Source of the DNA: Microvirga lupini
Lineage (GTDB): Bacteria > Pseudomonadota > Alphaproteobacteria > Rhizobiales > Beijerinckiaceae
Reading direction: 5' to 3'
Assembly: GCF_014191055.1 (NCBI RefSeq)
Contig: NZ_JACHWB010000002.1
Span: 806,001-870,000, forward strand
Length of the DNA stretch: 64,000 nt
A program made the position numbers and the translations under genes. Below are positions 8,313 through 16,508 of this stretch, piece after piece. The notes below the pieces were generated by a model that ran no database searches, was not told where the DNA came from, and saw only the letters and a list, made by a program, of their open reading frames with translations. The stretch's first letter is position 1. Each line of letters starts with the position of its first letter.

Positions 8313-9575
8313 TCAGCTGGTGAAGAACTGCTGCGTGCCATGCGCCTCAATGGCGCCTGCGAGGCGCGAGAGCGCATGCACATAGGCGGCGCTGCGCAGG
8401 GCGATGCCCTTGTCCTTAGCGAGCACCCAAATCGCGTCCCCTTCCCGCTCCATTATCGTCTTCAGCCGCGCATGCACATCCTCGACGGGCCAATAGTAGC
8501 CCTGCCGGTTCTGCACCCACTCGAAATATGAGACCGTGACGCCTCCTGCGTTCGCCAGGATGTCTGGCAGAACGACGACGCCTTTATTGGCGAGGATCTC
8601 GTCAGCCTCGGGCGTAATCGGACCATTGGCGAGTTCGAGTACGACTTTGGCTTTCACGCCGGCGGCATTTCCTTCATGGATCATGTCCTCCAGGGCTGCT
8701 GGCACGAAGAGATCGCAATCGACCGATATGAGGTCGTTGGCAGAGAGAGCCGAGATGCCGTCCGTACCGGCGAGGCTCGTGACGCTTCCCTGCCCCTTGG
8801 CCTTCAGCAGCCTGGTGACATCAAGGCCTGAAGGATCATGGATCGCTCCCTTCGAGTCGGAGACCGACACAATCCTGTAGCCCTCGGCGGTCAGCAGCCG
8901 TGCGATGTGCTGGCCCGCATTGCCGAAGCCCTGAATCGCAACCCTCGATCCCGGCTTTAGCCCGAGCTTCTCGGCAAGACGCAGAACGAGATAATAGCCG
9001 CCGCGGGCCGTCGCGTCGTCACGCCCAAGCGAGCCGCCGAGCGCGATCGGCTTGCCGGTGATCACTGCCGGCGTCGCTTCACCCACAATGGAGGCGTACT
9101 CGTCGGCCATCCAGCCCATGATCATGGAATTGGTGTAGACATCGGGCGCCGGGATGTCGCGGTCGGGTCCGATGATCTTGGAGAAGGCCTGCACATAGGC
9201 ACGCGAGAGGCGCTCCAGTTCGGCCTTCGACAGGGTATGAGGATCGACCTGCACGGCGCCCTTGCCGCCGCCATAGGGCAAGTTCATCACCGCGCATTTG
9301 AACGTCATCCAGAAGGCGAGCGTTTCCACCTCCTCCATGGTCGAGTCCGGATGGAAGCGGATGCCGCCTTTGGTGGGCCCACGGGTGTCGTCATAGCGGC
9401 AGCGCCAGGCCATGAAGGATTTGCGCGAGCCGTCGTCCATGCGGATCATCAGGCGGACCTTCGTGGTCTCACGCGGATACTTCAACTTTTCGAGAACGTC
9501 CGCGTCGAGGTCGAGGTGCCGGGCTGCTTCATCGAGGCGTGTCAGGGCCTGGTCCAGCATGGAGGCTGCATGCAA
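8313..9575 (-). CDS. Glu/Leu/Phe/Val dehydrogenase (glutamate dehydrogenase)
   Basis: This 420-residue NAD(P)-dependent amino-acid dehydrogenase interconverts glutamate and 2-oxoglutarate. The catalytic lysine segment PYGGGKGAVQVD (about residue 103), the substrate-pocket stretch DIPAPDVYTNSMIMGWM and the Rossmann motif GFGNAGQHIA (about residue 220) are all present, and the length matches hexameric GDH. AGGAG lies 13 bases ahead of the chosen ATG. It lies 19 bases upstream of the pseudouridine synthase gene in the same direction, so co-transcription is possible. Substrate preference is not certain. Confidence 0.92.
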   Translation of the reverse strand: MHAASMLDQALTRLDEAARHLDLDADVLEKLKYPRETTKVRLMIRMDDGSRKSFMAWRCRYDDTRGPTKGGIRFHPDSTMEEVETLAFWMTFKCAVMNLPYGGGKGAVQVDPHTLSKAELERLSRAYVQAFSKIIGPDRDIPAPDVYTNSMIMGWMADEYASIVGEATPAVITGKPIALGGSLGRDDATARGGYYLVLRLAEKLGLKPGSRVAIQGFGNAGQHIARLLTAEGYRIVSVSDSKGAIHDPSGLDVTRLLKAKGQGSVTSLAGTDGISALSANDLISVDCDLFVPAALEDMIHEGNAAGVKAKVVLELANGPITPEADEILANKGVVVLPDILANAGGVTVSYFEWVQNRQGYYWPVEDVHARLKTIMEREGDAIWVLAKDKGIALRSAAYVHALSRLAGAIEAHGTQQFFTS

Positions 9576-9994
9576 TTGATCTCACTCCTGTGTATTGTGA
9601 CAGATCGGCTTGGGGCCGTTGACAAATGTTAATGACGGCTTCCGCTTCGCAGCGCAACGTCCCGTGGTAGGGCTGCGTCATTTGCTGTCATACTCGCCCC
9701 CTACCCTTTCTAGAAATGCCCTGCAACCTTGCATTCGTTGGCAATATGGCTATCCTGTCGGCGTCATGATGTCGTTCGTGAAACATCTTCGCCTTCTGGC
9801 GCACGCGGGCTGCCTTAAAGCAGGCATGTAGGCCCCGGGAGCCGGCTTGACCCGTTCGGTCGCCGGCGCTTTGGGGCGTCAGATCTCTCATATAAACCAG
9901 TTACCGCCGCAGGCTCCTCTGAGACGCATGCCGGACCGCTCTGCGCGGACGTGCACCTGCGCGCCGGGCAGCCGACTGTTGTGAGGAGGATCCC
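9576..9994. other. Divergent intergenic region between gdh and Rnk-like pair
   Basis: These 419 bases separate two divergent genes and should contain promoters for both. No convincing coding sequence was found. The final bases hold a strong AGGAGG ribosome-binding site for the gene at 9995. No clear operator was recognised. Confidence 0.4.
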
Positions 9995-10444
9995 ATGAAC
10001 ATGCAGCACGAGCTCCCCGCGATCACTCTGGCCACGAACGATTACAACCGTCTTCTGTTCACCGCGATGATCCAGGAGAAGCACAATCGCCCGGCGGCCG
10101 AATTCCTGCTCATGGAACTGCGACGCGCTAAGGTCTGCCATCCCGGAAGCCTCCCGGAGGATGTCGTCTCCACCAACTGCCGCGTGATCTACCGGCTCAA
10201 CGACGAACCGAAATCGCGTACGCACCTGCTCGTTCATCCGGAGGATCTCATCTGGTCCGGCGCGGAAATATCGGTAACCACCCCCCTGGGGACAGCACTA
10301 TTGGGCCTGCGCGTCGGCGACAGCATGCCTTTCATCGAAGCTGACGGCACGAGGCATGTCGTTCTCGTCGAAGGGATCGGTCTGCGTTTCCTGGATGACG
10401 GCTCGACGGTCACGCGCGCACCTGGCAGCGTCGTGAGGATTTGA
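9995..10444 (+). CDS. Rnk/GreA-C-like protein (type A copy 2)
   Basis: This 149-residue protein has the Rnk/GreA C-terminal fold: LPAITLATNDYNRL at the start, EFLLMELRRAKVCHPG, and the signature TTPLGTALLGLRVGDSM. It is much closer to the gene at 6679-7236 than to its direct neighbour, but it lacks that copy's C-terminal tail. The ribosome-binding site GAGGAGG is ideal. It is followed four bases later by a type B gene, repeating the A-B order found on the opposite strand upstream. Confidence 0.85.
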   Translation: MNMQHELPAITLATNDYNRLLFTAMIQEKHNRPAAEFLLMELRRAKVCHPGSLPEDVVSTNCRVIYRLNDEPKSRTHLLVHPEDLIWSGAEISVTTPLGTALLGLRVGDSMPFIEADGTRHVVLVEGIGLRFLDDGSTVTRAPGSVVRI

Positions 10445-10448
10445 AGCG

Positions 10449-10898
10449 ATGGGTGTCCCGATGATCGAACAAGAACATTTTCCACCCGTAACCATCTCGA
10501 CGGGTGATTACGACCGCCTCACATTCATCGCATCGTTCGGCCTGAACTTTCGGCAGGATCGTCCGACAGCAGCGATGCTCGCCAATGAATTGCTCCGGGC
10601 GACGGTTGTGACACCACGTGCCATTCCACCTTCCGTGGTTATGATGCATTCGCGAATCGAATTCCGGAATAACATCACGTGGGAGGTCCGGAGCGCCACG
10701 CTGGTCTATCCGGATGAGGCCGACAATCAGGTGGACAAAGTTTCCGTGCTGTCGCCGGAAGGCGCTGCGCTGATTGGCCTCAGCGAGGGACAATCGATCA
10801 CGTGGCGTGCGCCGGAAGAGTGGCACAGCCTGACGCTGCTTCGTGTCCTCTATCAGCCGCATGGACGCTTTGTCGAACCATGGAGGGAACTGTCATGA
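10449..10898 (+). CDS. Rnk/GreA-C-like protein (type B copy 2)
   Basis: This 149-residue Rnk-like protein begins FPPVTISTGDYDRL after a short leader and carries LSPEGAALIGLSEGQSI as the signature loop. It is most similar to the gene at 6191-6613. The first Met (10449) may be preceded in function by Met5 (10461). It is probably co-translated with the type A gene just upstream. Confidence 0.83.
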   Translation: MGVPMIEQEHFPPVTISTGDYDRLTFIASFGLNFRQDRPTAAMLANELLRATVVTPRAIPPSVVMMHSRIEFRNNITWEVRSATLVYPDEADNQVDKVSVLSPEGAALIGLSEGQSITWRAPEEWHSLTLLRVLYQPHGRFVEPWRELS

Positions 10899-10920
10899 CC
10901 TTGCTTTTGGAGCATCGAAC

Positions 10921-11037
10921 ATGACGAACCAAGTGCTTTCCTCCATCGTGCTCATCCTGGCCTGCTTACTTGACTATCATGCAGCCATTCTCTCCGGGCC
11001 CTCAGGGTACCCTGACAATCGCAGCATTCGGGATTGA
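10921..11037 (+). CDS. Possible 38-residue hydrophobic peptide
   Basis: A short frame begins with a hydrophobic segment (VLSSIVLILACLL) after a GGAG eight bases upstream, directly behind the Rnk-like pair. Nothing else supports it, and it may be chance. Confidence 0.2.
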   Translation: MTNQVLSSIVLILACLLDYHAAILSGPSGYPDNRSIRD

Positions 11038-11181
11038 GCCTTCGAAGGTTCGTGTGAAGCCAGCGTCAACACTTCTGCAATGAGCGCGTCCACGGCCGCG
11101 CGAGAGCGGCATCGACTACACTGTCGACGCCGGGTGTGCTCGCCTCGACCGCCCGGCCGAAACCCTCCAGCTGAAGTGCTT

Positions 11182-11563
11182 CTACCTTCCGGCTGATCGG
11201 GTCAGGGCTCGCGCGCTTACCTTCAGCACCGTCAAGCGCTTCGTGTCCCCGGTGCGTGTGGTCCAATTGATCGACTTATCGACGGGAAGGCCGATCAGGG
11301 CGATTCCGATAGGCGTGAGCACCGAAATCCTGCTTTTCGAGATATCGGCTTCCTGCGGATAAACGAGTGTCATCGCGGAAATCGACCTCACAGCTCATGC
11401 AGACCGTATCAACAGGTTGGCGGCCCGTTGCAAGAACCTTAGCGCGGTCGAGTTCCTCCGTGAGTTCGGCTGCGACCTCGGGCATGGTGTTTGCAGCCGC
11501 ATTGGCGAGCAGCGAGAGCTTTTCGTGGTCGGCGGCGGAGCTCAGGCTGCCGATGGGCCAGGA
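11182..11563 (-). pseudogene. Broken Rnk/GreA-C-like gene (fifth copy)
   Basis: Two reading frames together restore an Rnk-like protein. The first (down to about 11380) encodes DHEKLSLL, then ELTEELDRAKV and CEVDFRDD. The second (11182-11391) encodes TLVYPQEADISKSR followed by LTPIGIALIGLPVDKSINW. The junction is frameshifted, and about eight residues present in the intact copies are missing. The N-terminal beta strand has no start codon in frame, so the start is lost as well. It is related to the four intact copies nearby, most like type B. Confidence 0.7.
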
Positions 11564-11706
11564 TCATTATCGTCGTGTATCGGCGGGTTTGGCATCTGCT
11601 CCGTTGCCGGGCGGTGCCGCGGCGTCAGTCGGACGATCTTTCCGTCCGATGGTTTCCCGTCCTGCAGTGCGAGTTTCGGCAAAGGTTCTTTCGGGGACTG
11701 CTGCAT
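11542..11706 (-). CDS. 54-residue hydrophilic protein upstream of the broken Rnk-like gene
   Basis: A short frame starts with ATG at 11706 behind a perfect AGGAGG (seven-base spacer). It encodes a basic-then-acidic hydrophilic peptide with KIVRLTPRHRP and PPIHDDNDPGPSAA. Its end overlaps the start of the Rnk-like pseudogene, as expected for an operon partner. The good ribosome-binding site is the main support. The function is unknown. Confidence 0.45.
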   Translation of the reverse strand: MQQSPKEPLPKLALQDGKPSDGKIVRLTPRHRPATEQMPNPPIHDDNDPGPSAA

Positions 11707-12269
11707 GGCGCCGCCTCCTGTGCGTTCAGCATGGCCTTGAGCAAGCGCGGACTTGAGAGTGAGCGCCAGGAATTCGCCTGTGGGACGTTCGGATCCAGGT
11801 ATTACGCCGTCCGCCTGAAGGCTGTGCTGTTGCCCTGGGGAATGAATAGCCCTGGGCTCCGTCATGCGAAGCATGCGTTTGAGGAAGTGCTAAAGCATAC
11901 CGCGTCACCGGATACGCAAGCACCCGGCCTCACAAGATGTCCGAAGATTGAAGGATCTTGCGCTCCCCAAATCCGGGGTGCAGATGCACGTCGAGTTCGG
12001 GGCTACTTGCCCGCGATGAGGTTGCCTGCACGGTGCAGGCCGCGACGGAATTGTGCGACGTTCAACATGATGTCCTTAAGCTGGTTCACAATGGTTCATT
12101 TGTCAAACCGCAGAGTCAGCATAGGACCCAAGGCTCGCGATCAGCACGGAAATGTGATGCTAACAAGGGCAAATTCTGGAGACCCAACTTTATCAAGGAG
12201 ACCTGCTTTCGAAGGCTGACGTTATTGTGAACACAATTCTGCCGTAAACCCTGTAGATGAACCCTAACA
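11707..12269. other. Gene-poor stretch
   Basis: About 560 bases hold no coding sequence I can support. A small perfect palindrome, CCTGCAC-G-GTGCAGG, lies near 12026-12040. The right end leads into the glycine riboswitch and should contain its promoter. Confidence 0.35.
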
Positions 12270-12449
12270 GTAAGCGGGAGAGAGCCAGGATGCTGGCCGC
12301 CGAAGGAGCAACCGCCCCGGAAACTCTCAGGCACCGAGGACCGCTTGCTGGTGAAACACTCTGAAAAGCGGAGCATCCTGCTCCCGCCCAAGGTGTAAGT
12401 CGCGGCGGATCGCCTGCTGCGATGAAGCTCTCAGGCCAATGACAGAGGG
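12270..12449 (+). promoter_or_regulatory. Tandem glycine riboswitch
   Basis: Two consecutive glycine aptamers are recognisable. The first runs from about 12273 to 12370, with GCGGGAGAGAGCC, GCCGAAGGAGCAA, GGAAACTCTCAGGCACCGAG and ACACTCTGAAAAG at the expected spacing. The second (about 12370-12449) keeps GCTCTCAGGCCAATG and ACAGAGGGGG, with a diverged middle. A terminator hairpin follows immediately. Tandem aptamers of this class normally control glycine cleavage (gcvT) or glycine transport genes, and none is visible downstream. Confidence 0.85.
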
Positions 12450-12477
12450 GGCTCGCGCAATCCGCGCGGAGCCTTTT
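12450..12477 (+). terminator. Intrinsic terminator of the riboswitch expression platform
   Basis: GGCTCGCGC pairs with GCGCGGAGCC (one bulged G) across a five-base loop and is followed by TTTT. Its position right behind the second aptamer suggests glycine-dependent control of readthrough. Confidence 0.75.
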
Positions 12478-12489
12478 CGGAGCCTGATC

Positions 12490-12579
12490 ATGAATTTCCC
12501 ATTTGAGCATCATCCTCACTTCCGACAGGCCGCCCTGGCCCGCTCACGCCCGCGGCTCGACCGTTATCAAACCCTGTAG
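12490..12579 (+). CDS. Short 29-codon frame directly behind the riboswitch
   Basis: The only frame starting just after the riboswitch terminator encodes 29 residues rich in His and Arg, starting MNFPFEHHPHFRQ, with GGAG about ten bases upstream. It could be a leader peptide or the stump of a lost glycine-regulated gene. It resembles no GcvT N-terminus that I know. Confidence 0.3.
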   Translation: MNFPFEHHPHFRQAALARSRPRLDRYQTL

Positions 12580-12742
12580 GCCGACGCACCCACTGATCGG
12601 CTGATAGAGCCGTCACCCAGCCTGCGCTTGCTCAGGCTGCGCGCCTTCGTGCTCCTTAGCCGTCACGATCCCGCGTGCGGAACCCGCGCATGCGAACACG
12701 CGCGCCACTAAACAATCTTCCGTCAGAAAGCACACTCCTCCC

Positions 12743-13465
12743 ATGTCTCCTTTCCGCCTCATCTCCCGTCGTTCGCCGTCCACGCACCTCGCGGTGATCG
12801 GCATCACGATGCTCGCTCTGGCACTGGCCGGCTGCGTCTCGACGCAACCGGCTGAGAACGTCGCTCTCAAAGCGCCCAACCCGATCTACGTCGCCATGTA
12901 CGGGCCGCAGCCGAACGAAAAATTCCCCCTGCCGGCCACCGATATCTCGACCGTCGCCCCCCAGTTTCTCAGGCAGGAGGTGGCCTACGACACCCCGGAG
13001 CGGCCCGGCACCATCGTGGTCGACACCGCTAACCGCCACCTCTACCTGGTGCGCGAGAATGGACGCGCGCTCCGCTATGGGATCGGCGTGGGCGCCGACG
13101 GCATGAAGTGGGCCGGACGGGCGCAAGTGGGCCGCAAGGCGGAGTGGCCGCGCTGGACTCCTACTGCCGCGATGATCAAGCGGGATCCCGAACGCAACCG
13201 CCCCTGGGCGAACGGCATGCCTCCGGGACCGAACAATCCGCTCGGGCCGCGGGCGCTCTATCTCTTCCAGGATGGCCGGGACACCCTGTACCGGATCCAC
13301 GGCACCACCGAACCCGACACCATCGGCGAGGCGGTGTCGAGCGGCTGCATCCGCATGCTCAACCAGGACATCCTCGACCTGTACAGCCGCATACCCGTTG
13401 GAACTCCGGTGGTCGTTCTCTCGGACACCCGTACACACCATGCCGGCACGAAGCCATCCACATAA
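12743..13465 (+). CDS. L,D-transpeptidase lipoprotein (YkuD domain)
   Basis: This 240-residue exported protein has a lipoprotein signal peptide with lipobox ALAGC (Cys31). The YkuD catalytic domain spans about residues 88-227. Its motif HGTTEP..(I)GEAVSSGCIRM gives the catalytic His186 and Cys202. Such enzymes make 3-3 cross-links in peptidoglycan or attach lipoproteins to it in the periplasm. It stands alone, about 160 bases behind the riboswitch-associated short frame, and could receive riboswitch readthrough, though this class is not known as glycine-regulated. Confidence 0.9.
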   Translation: MSPFRLISRRSPSTHLAVIGITMLALALAGCVSTQPAENVALKAPNPIYVAMYGPQPNEKFPLPATDISTVAPQFLRQEVAYDTPERPGTIVVDTANRHLYLVRENGRALRYGIGVGADGMKWAGRAQVGRKAEWPRWTPTAAMIKRDPERNRPWANGMPPGPNNPLGPRALYLFQDGRDTLYRIHGTTEPDTIGEAVSSGCIRMLNQDILDLYSRIPVGTPVVVLSDTRTHHAGTKPST

Positions 13466-13616
13466 CGATCCAGGATCGAGGGCGGCTGATGGCCGTGGCG
13501 CTGCCCTCGATCCCACAGCAGGGACGAGAGCAGCCGCGCCGCAGAGTCGCGCAGCCTTTTGAGGGCTGGGCTCTTCCGGTACTCGGTTGATCAAGCGGAT
13601 AGCAATCCGCGAGGTC

Positions 13617-13724
13617 TCATTCGAAGGCCGCTTCCATCTTCTGCACGAGCCACGCGTCGTAGATCATGGCGTTAAGCCCGTAGTTGATGCTGAAGTTGCG
13701 AATTTCAAAGTTATCGGAGCCCAT
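13617..13724 (-). pseudogene. C-terminal fragment of a cardiolipin synthase (phospholipase D family)
   Basis: A 35-codon stretch reads MGSDNFEIRNFSIN then YGLNAMIYD and ends shortly after. This matches the segment following the second HKD motif of Cls-type phospholipase D proteins (GSxNFDIRSF...NxExNxxIYD). Stop codons stand immediately upstream and the remaining several hundred residues are absent, so this is a remnant. Confidence 0.6.
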
Positions 13725-13773
13725 GTCCGCTCAGGGTCAATGAGTAACGAACGGCAAATGAAGTTAGGGTCGG

Positions 13774-13793
13774 CTCACGCCACGGATGCGGAA
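13774..13793 (+). repeat. 20-bp intergenic repeat, copy 1
   Basis: CTCACGCCACGGATGCGGAA occurs here and again, identical and in the same orientation, at 30213-30232. Flanking bases also show partial similarity (AAGT..AGGT on the left). Both copies are intergenic. Confidence 0.5.
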
Positions 13794-13903
13794 GTTCGGC
13801 TAAGTGCCAGATCCGAACCTTTGAGAGTTCATGGCATGTTCTGCGACACGGTCACCCTTTCCCTTCACAGCGGAAACAGAAAAGATGCGTCCCAGTCAGT
13901 GGG

Positions 13904-14074
13904 CTAGGGAGCATCCGGCGCGATCGACGCGATCACATCGAGTACGATCTGCATCACGGCCAGGAGAGCGATCGCGCCGAACGCCCAGTTGAACAGGAGA
14001 ACCGAGGCAAGCGGGAACTCGGGCGAGAAGACCGAGCCGGACGAAAGGCGGCTCCAGAGATGGCCTGGTTGACT
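13904..14074 (-). pseudogene. C-terminal fragment of an unidentified membrane protein
   Basis: An open frame without a start codon reads GHLWSRLSSGSVFSPEF followed by a strongly hydrophobic segment (LLFNWAFGAIALLAVMQIVL) and ends VIASIAPDAP. Composition and codon use look protein-like, but it begins at a stop codon. I read it as a decayed remnant and do not recognise the parent family. Confidence 0.35.
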
Positions 14075-14240
14075 TCAGCTGCTACAGATCTCGGATCATG
14101 GAAGGAGCAATGATCTGCCGGGCTTCCATACGTGTGCGGGGCTGTTCTCGCGCAATCTTCGCGTTCGTGCGTACTCCGGGCCGTACGAGAGCGCAGACGT
14201 CTGCCGCAACAGGGGTGAATTTGCGCACCTGGGCTGAGCA

Positions 14241-14705
14241 CTAGCCGCGACGTCCTGACGCGTAGTGCGTCCCGTTCGTATCCCCATTTGCATGCTCCAT
14301 GCGCACGTAAATCTCCTCACGGCTCATGCCGGCGGCTGCGAAATTCGCCTGGTACTGGTGCTGACTTGTGTAGAGGCAGACTCGACATGTCCGGCCACGG
14401 ACTTTGCGGAGCACAGCTTTCATTCGACGCAAGGCGCGTTCTGATGATTTCAACCGATCCGCAAGGTACTGCACGTTCGCAAGATGATCAGCTAAATGTT
14501 GGATATCCTCCTCATTGCAATCGTCCAACGGCACCTCCCGTGCGGCGGCCAGTGCCCGACCTCTTTCCTTCGAGAATTTGGCACTCCGACACTGTAGCAC
14601 ACCGCCAACGGTCCTAGCGTCTGGCCATTCACTAAGCCTAAGGCCGAAATGGCATCCGTGTTGCATGATCCCAGCGGCCGCTCGAGCTTCATCCGTTCCT
14701 TCCAT
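14241..14705 (-). CDS. Integrase/site-specific recombinase-like protein, probably degenerate
   Basis: The last 60 residues read LYTSQHQYQANFAAAGMSRE, then a helix, then MEHANGDTNGTHYASGR. This has the layout of a tyrosine recombinase C-terminus (Y/H-R-H ... GLS..EIAALMGHxS..TA..HY), but the catalytic Arg of the RHQ box is replaced by Gln and the final Gly-His has become Glu-His. The N-terminal part is helical and lacks a core-binding domain. At 154 residues, with no ribosome-binding site, it is probably a decayed fragment of a mobile element. Confidence 0.45.
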   Translation of the reverse strand: MEGTDEARAAAGIMQHGCHFGLRLSEWPDARTVGGVLQCRSAKFSKERGRALAAAREVPLDDCNEEDIQHLADHLANVQYLADRLKSSERALRRMKAVLRKVRGRTCRVCLYTSQHQYQANFAAAGMSREEIYVRMEHANGDTNGTHYASGRRG

Positions 14706-15028
14706 AAAAAGGGGCAGCTACGAGGCATGACAACCTACTCTCTGATAACCAGCGTGCCTGCCTTGCTGAAGTTCGCTGAGGTTTCCTTTGCGAGCCAATG
14801 GCTGTCTCCTCAGATCTGTTGCTAGGGCGCAACCGCGCCTTGAATGTCTCGACTTGCTCTTGCAAGATCTGATCCGTGTTCCGAAGATCACGCAGTCTCT
14901 GCAGGATCGCGGCGCCGTACTATCGAAGGCTGGCGGGCTTCAGCGTGATGAGGTTATCGGATGATGCCCTTCGCGTTGTCGCGATCTGGTCGCTTTCGGC
15001 CGGGAGGCCCCGGCAGCATGCTTTTCTG
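14706..15028. other. Gene-poor stretch with a possible helical remnant
   Basis: On the minus strand a frame from 14919 to 14689 lacks any start codon but encodes a coiled-coil-like segment (ILQRLRDLRNTDQILQEQVE). It could be another remnant of the same mobile element as the integrase-like gene. Otherwise I see nothing in it. Confidence 0.3.
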
Positions 15029-15607
15029 TCAGCGCAATGTGTAGAGATAGGCCGCCACATCCCGGGCTTCGGCGCGGGATATGCCTGTCATCGGCATCGC
15101 CGTCTTGGGATCGATAGAACGTGGGTTCTCGATCCATTGGATGAGAGTATCGGGTGAATTGGTCGCCACACCCCCGATATAGACTCGCGCCGCGATGCCC
15201 TGGAGCGTGGGGCCGACATTGCCCTGTGCTCCGGGAACGCCCGGGATGGTGTGGCAGCCGGCGCAGCCGTAGCGCAAGGTCAGGTCCCGCCCCCGGTCCG
15301 GATCGCCCATCGTGAGGGCGACGGCGCGAGCTTTTGCCTCCCGGGTGAACTTGATCTCGTATCCGGCATAGATGCCTGCACCGATCAAAACAATGAAAGC
15401 AAGGCTCAGAAAAACGGACCTGCGCCTGATGCGAATGGGCTTTGGCAAACGCATTCCCGCGAGGTGACTCTGCGGATCGAAGGGCTCCCGGGAAGCTTTT
15501 CCACGTTCCGGAGAAAATTTGCTCCGCATGCCCAGAACGATGCCCGTCAATCGGAGGAGCATCACCGCGGCCACGGTAGCAGGGCCTCTAGCGCGTCTCA
15601 TAGACAT
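15029..15607 (-). CDS. Membrane-anchored cytochrome c
   Basis: This 192-residue protein has one hydrophobic anchor (about residues 64-83) followed by a periplasmic class I cytochrome c domain. The heme-binding motif CAGCH lies at Cys115-His119, and a likely Met ligand is in TAMPMTGIS. It is the last gene of the oxidase operon, and its start overlaps the end of ctaG by 20 bases. ATGs at 15607 and 15601 both follow GGGGAGG. It probably delivers electrons to, or forms part of, the neighbouring caa3-type oxidase. Confidence 0.85.
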   Translation of the reverse strand: MSMRRARGPATVAAVMLLRLTGIVLGMRSKFSPERGKASREPFDPQSHLAGMRLPKPIRIRRRSVFLSLAFIVLIGAGIYAGYEIKFTREAKARAVALTMGDPDRGRDLTLRYGCAGCHTIPGVPGAQGNVGPTLQGIAARVYIGGVATNSPDTLIQWIENPRSIDPKTAMPMTGISRAEARDVAAYLYTLR

Positions 15608-16508
15608 GCCCTCCCCGCGAGCGCACGGATCCCGAGCGGGCGATCCAGAGCCCTGCCAGAACTAGCGCCATCCCGGCATAGACGAGCCCTGCCGGGATCC
15701 ACATGAACAATCCGGCAAGCTGCTGGTCTTCCAGCGGCGTCAGTCCCCATTCCGGAGCGGCCGAGGTCTGGGTCGGATAGATGGGCTGACGGAAGAAGGC
15801 GAGCAGGATTCCGAGAAAGCCCGTATGAAGCGAGGTGATGAACAGGTAGAAGACCGCCGGTCCATAGGCCCGCTCGCCCTCGCGCGCTTGCAGCAGCGCA
15901 CGCCAGAATAGGAGTGCCGTGAAGAAGAAGCTGAGATGTTGAAGCCAGTGGATCCACGGATCCGCCAGGGCAGCCTCATAGAGCGGCGGTGCGTGCCAGA
16001 TCCAGAGGGCAGCACCGTGGAGCAAGGTGGCAACAAGAGGATTGGTCAGCCATCGCCATGAGCGTGCCACGAGAGGTCTCTGGCCGATGCCGCCGAGCCT
16101 GTGCCTCATGGGGGCGGGAAAGGCCCAGAGCATGGCCACGGGGCCGCCCACCACGAGAAGCGGTGCGGCCAGGGCCATGAGGATCTCATGTTCGATCATG
16201 TGAGCCACGAACAGGCGCTCGCCGAGCCAGTGCAGGGGCGCCACCAGGGCGAAGACGAGAAGCCCCCACCCGGCAACAAAGCAGGCCGCCTGCCAGAGCT
16301 TCACGCCACGTCCTATCCCAGCCCGCTGCCAGAGGCGGACGAGACCCGCGAGATAGAGCCCGCCTGAAAGCGCGAGAGGAAGCGTGACCCAGGGATCCCA
16401 GGTCCATGTCTTCTCCATCTCAAGCCAATGCACATGACCTGCATGGGCCTGCGCCTCACCGGCAAGTATCAGACCAAGGAGGACCAGGATCGTTCTCATC
16501 GCTCGCAC
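15588..16508 (-). CDS. ctaG: Cytochrome c oxidase assembly factor CtaG (caa3 type)
   Basis: This 306-residue polytopic membrane protein of the caa3-type CtaG family has a cleavable signal-like N-terminus (to about residue 21) and about seven helices. Conserved His-rich patches such as FVAHMIEHEILM and HWLQHLSFFFTALLFW suit copper delivery or heme-copper oxidase maturation. The start is GTG at 16508 or ATG at 16499. It overlaps the gene upstream by 13 bases and the cytochrome c gene downstream by 20. Confidence 0.9.
   Translation of the reverse strand: MRAMRTILVLLGLILAGEAQAHAGHVHWLEMEKTWTWDPWVTLPLALSGGLYLAGLVRLWQRAGIGRGVKLWQAACFVAGWGLLVFALVAPLHWLGERLFVAHMIEHEILMALAAPLLVVGGPVAMLWAFPAPMRHRLGGIGQRPLVARSWRWLTNPLVATLLHGAALWIWHAPPLYEAALADPWIHWLQHLSFFFTALLFWRALLQAREGERAYGPAVFYLFITSLHTGFLGILLAFFRQPIYPTQTSAAPEWGLTPLEDQQLAGLFMWIPAGLVYAGMALVLAGLWIARSGSVRSRGGHVYETR

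Noticed and set aside
11491..12219. 242-codon plus-strand frame in the gene-poor region
   Set aside because: The composition is typical of a non-coding frame (many Arg, Cys and Ser), with no domain and no ribosome-binding site. The minus strand carries the Rnk-like remnant and a small gene.
13587..13907. 106-codon plus-strand frame
   Set aside because: It is antisense to the cardiolipin synthase fragment, which explains its reading frame.
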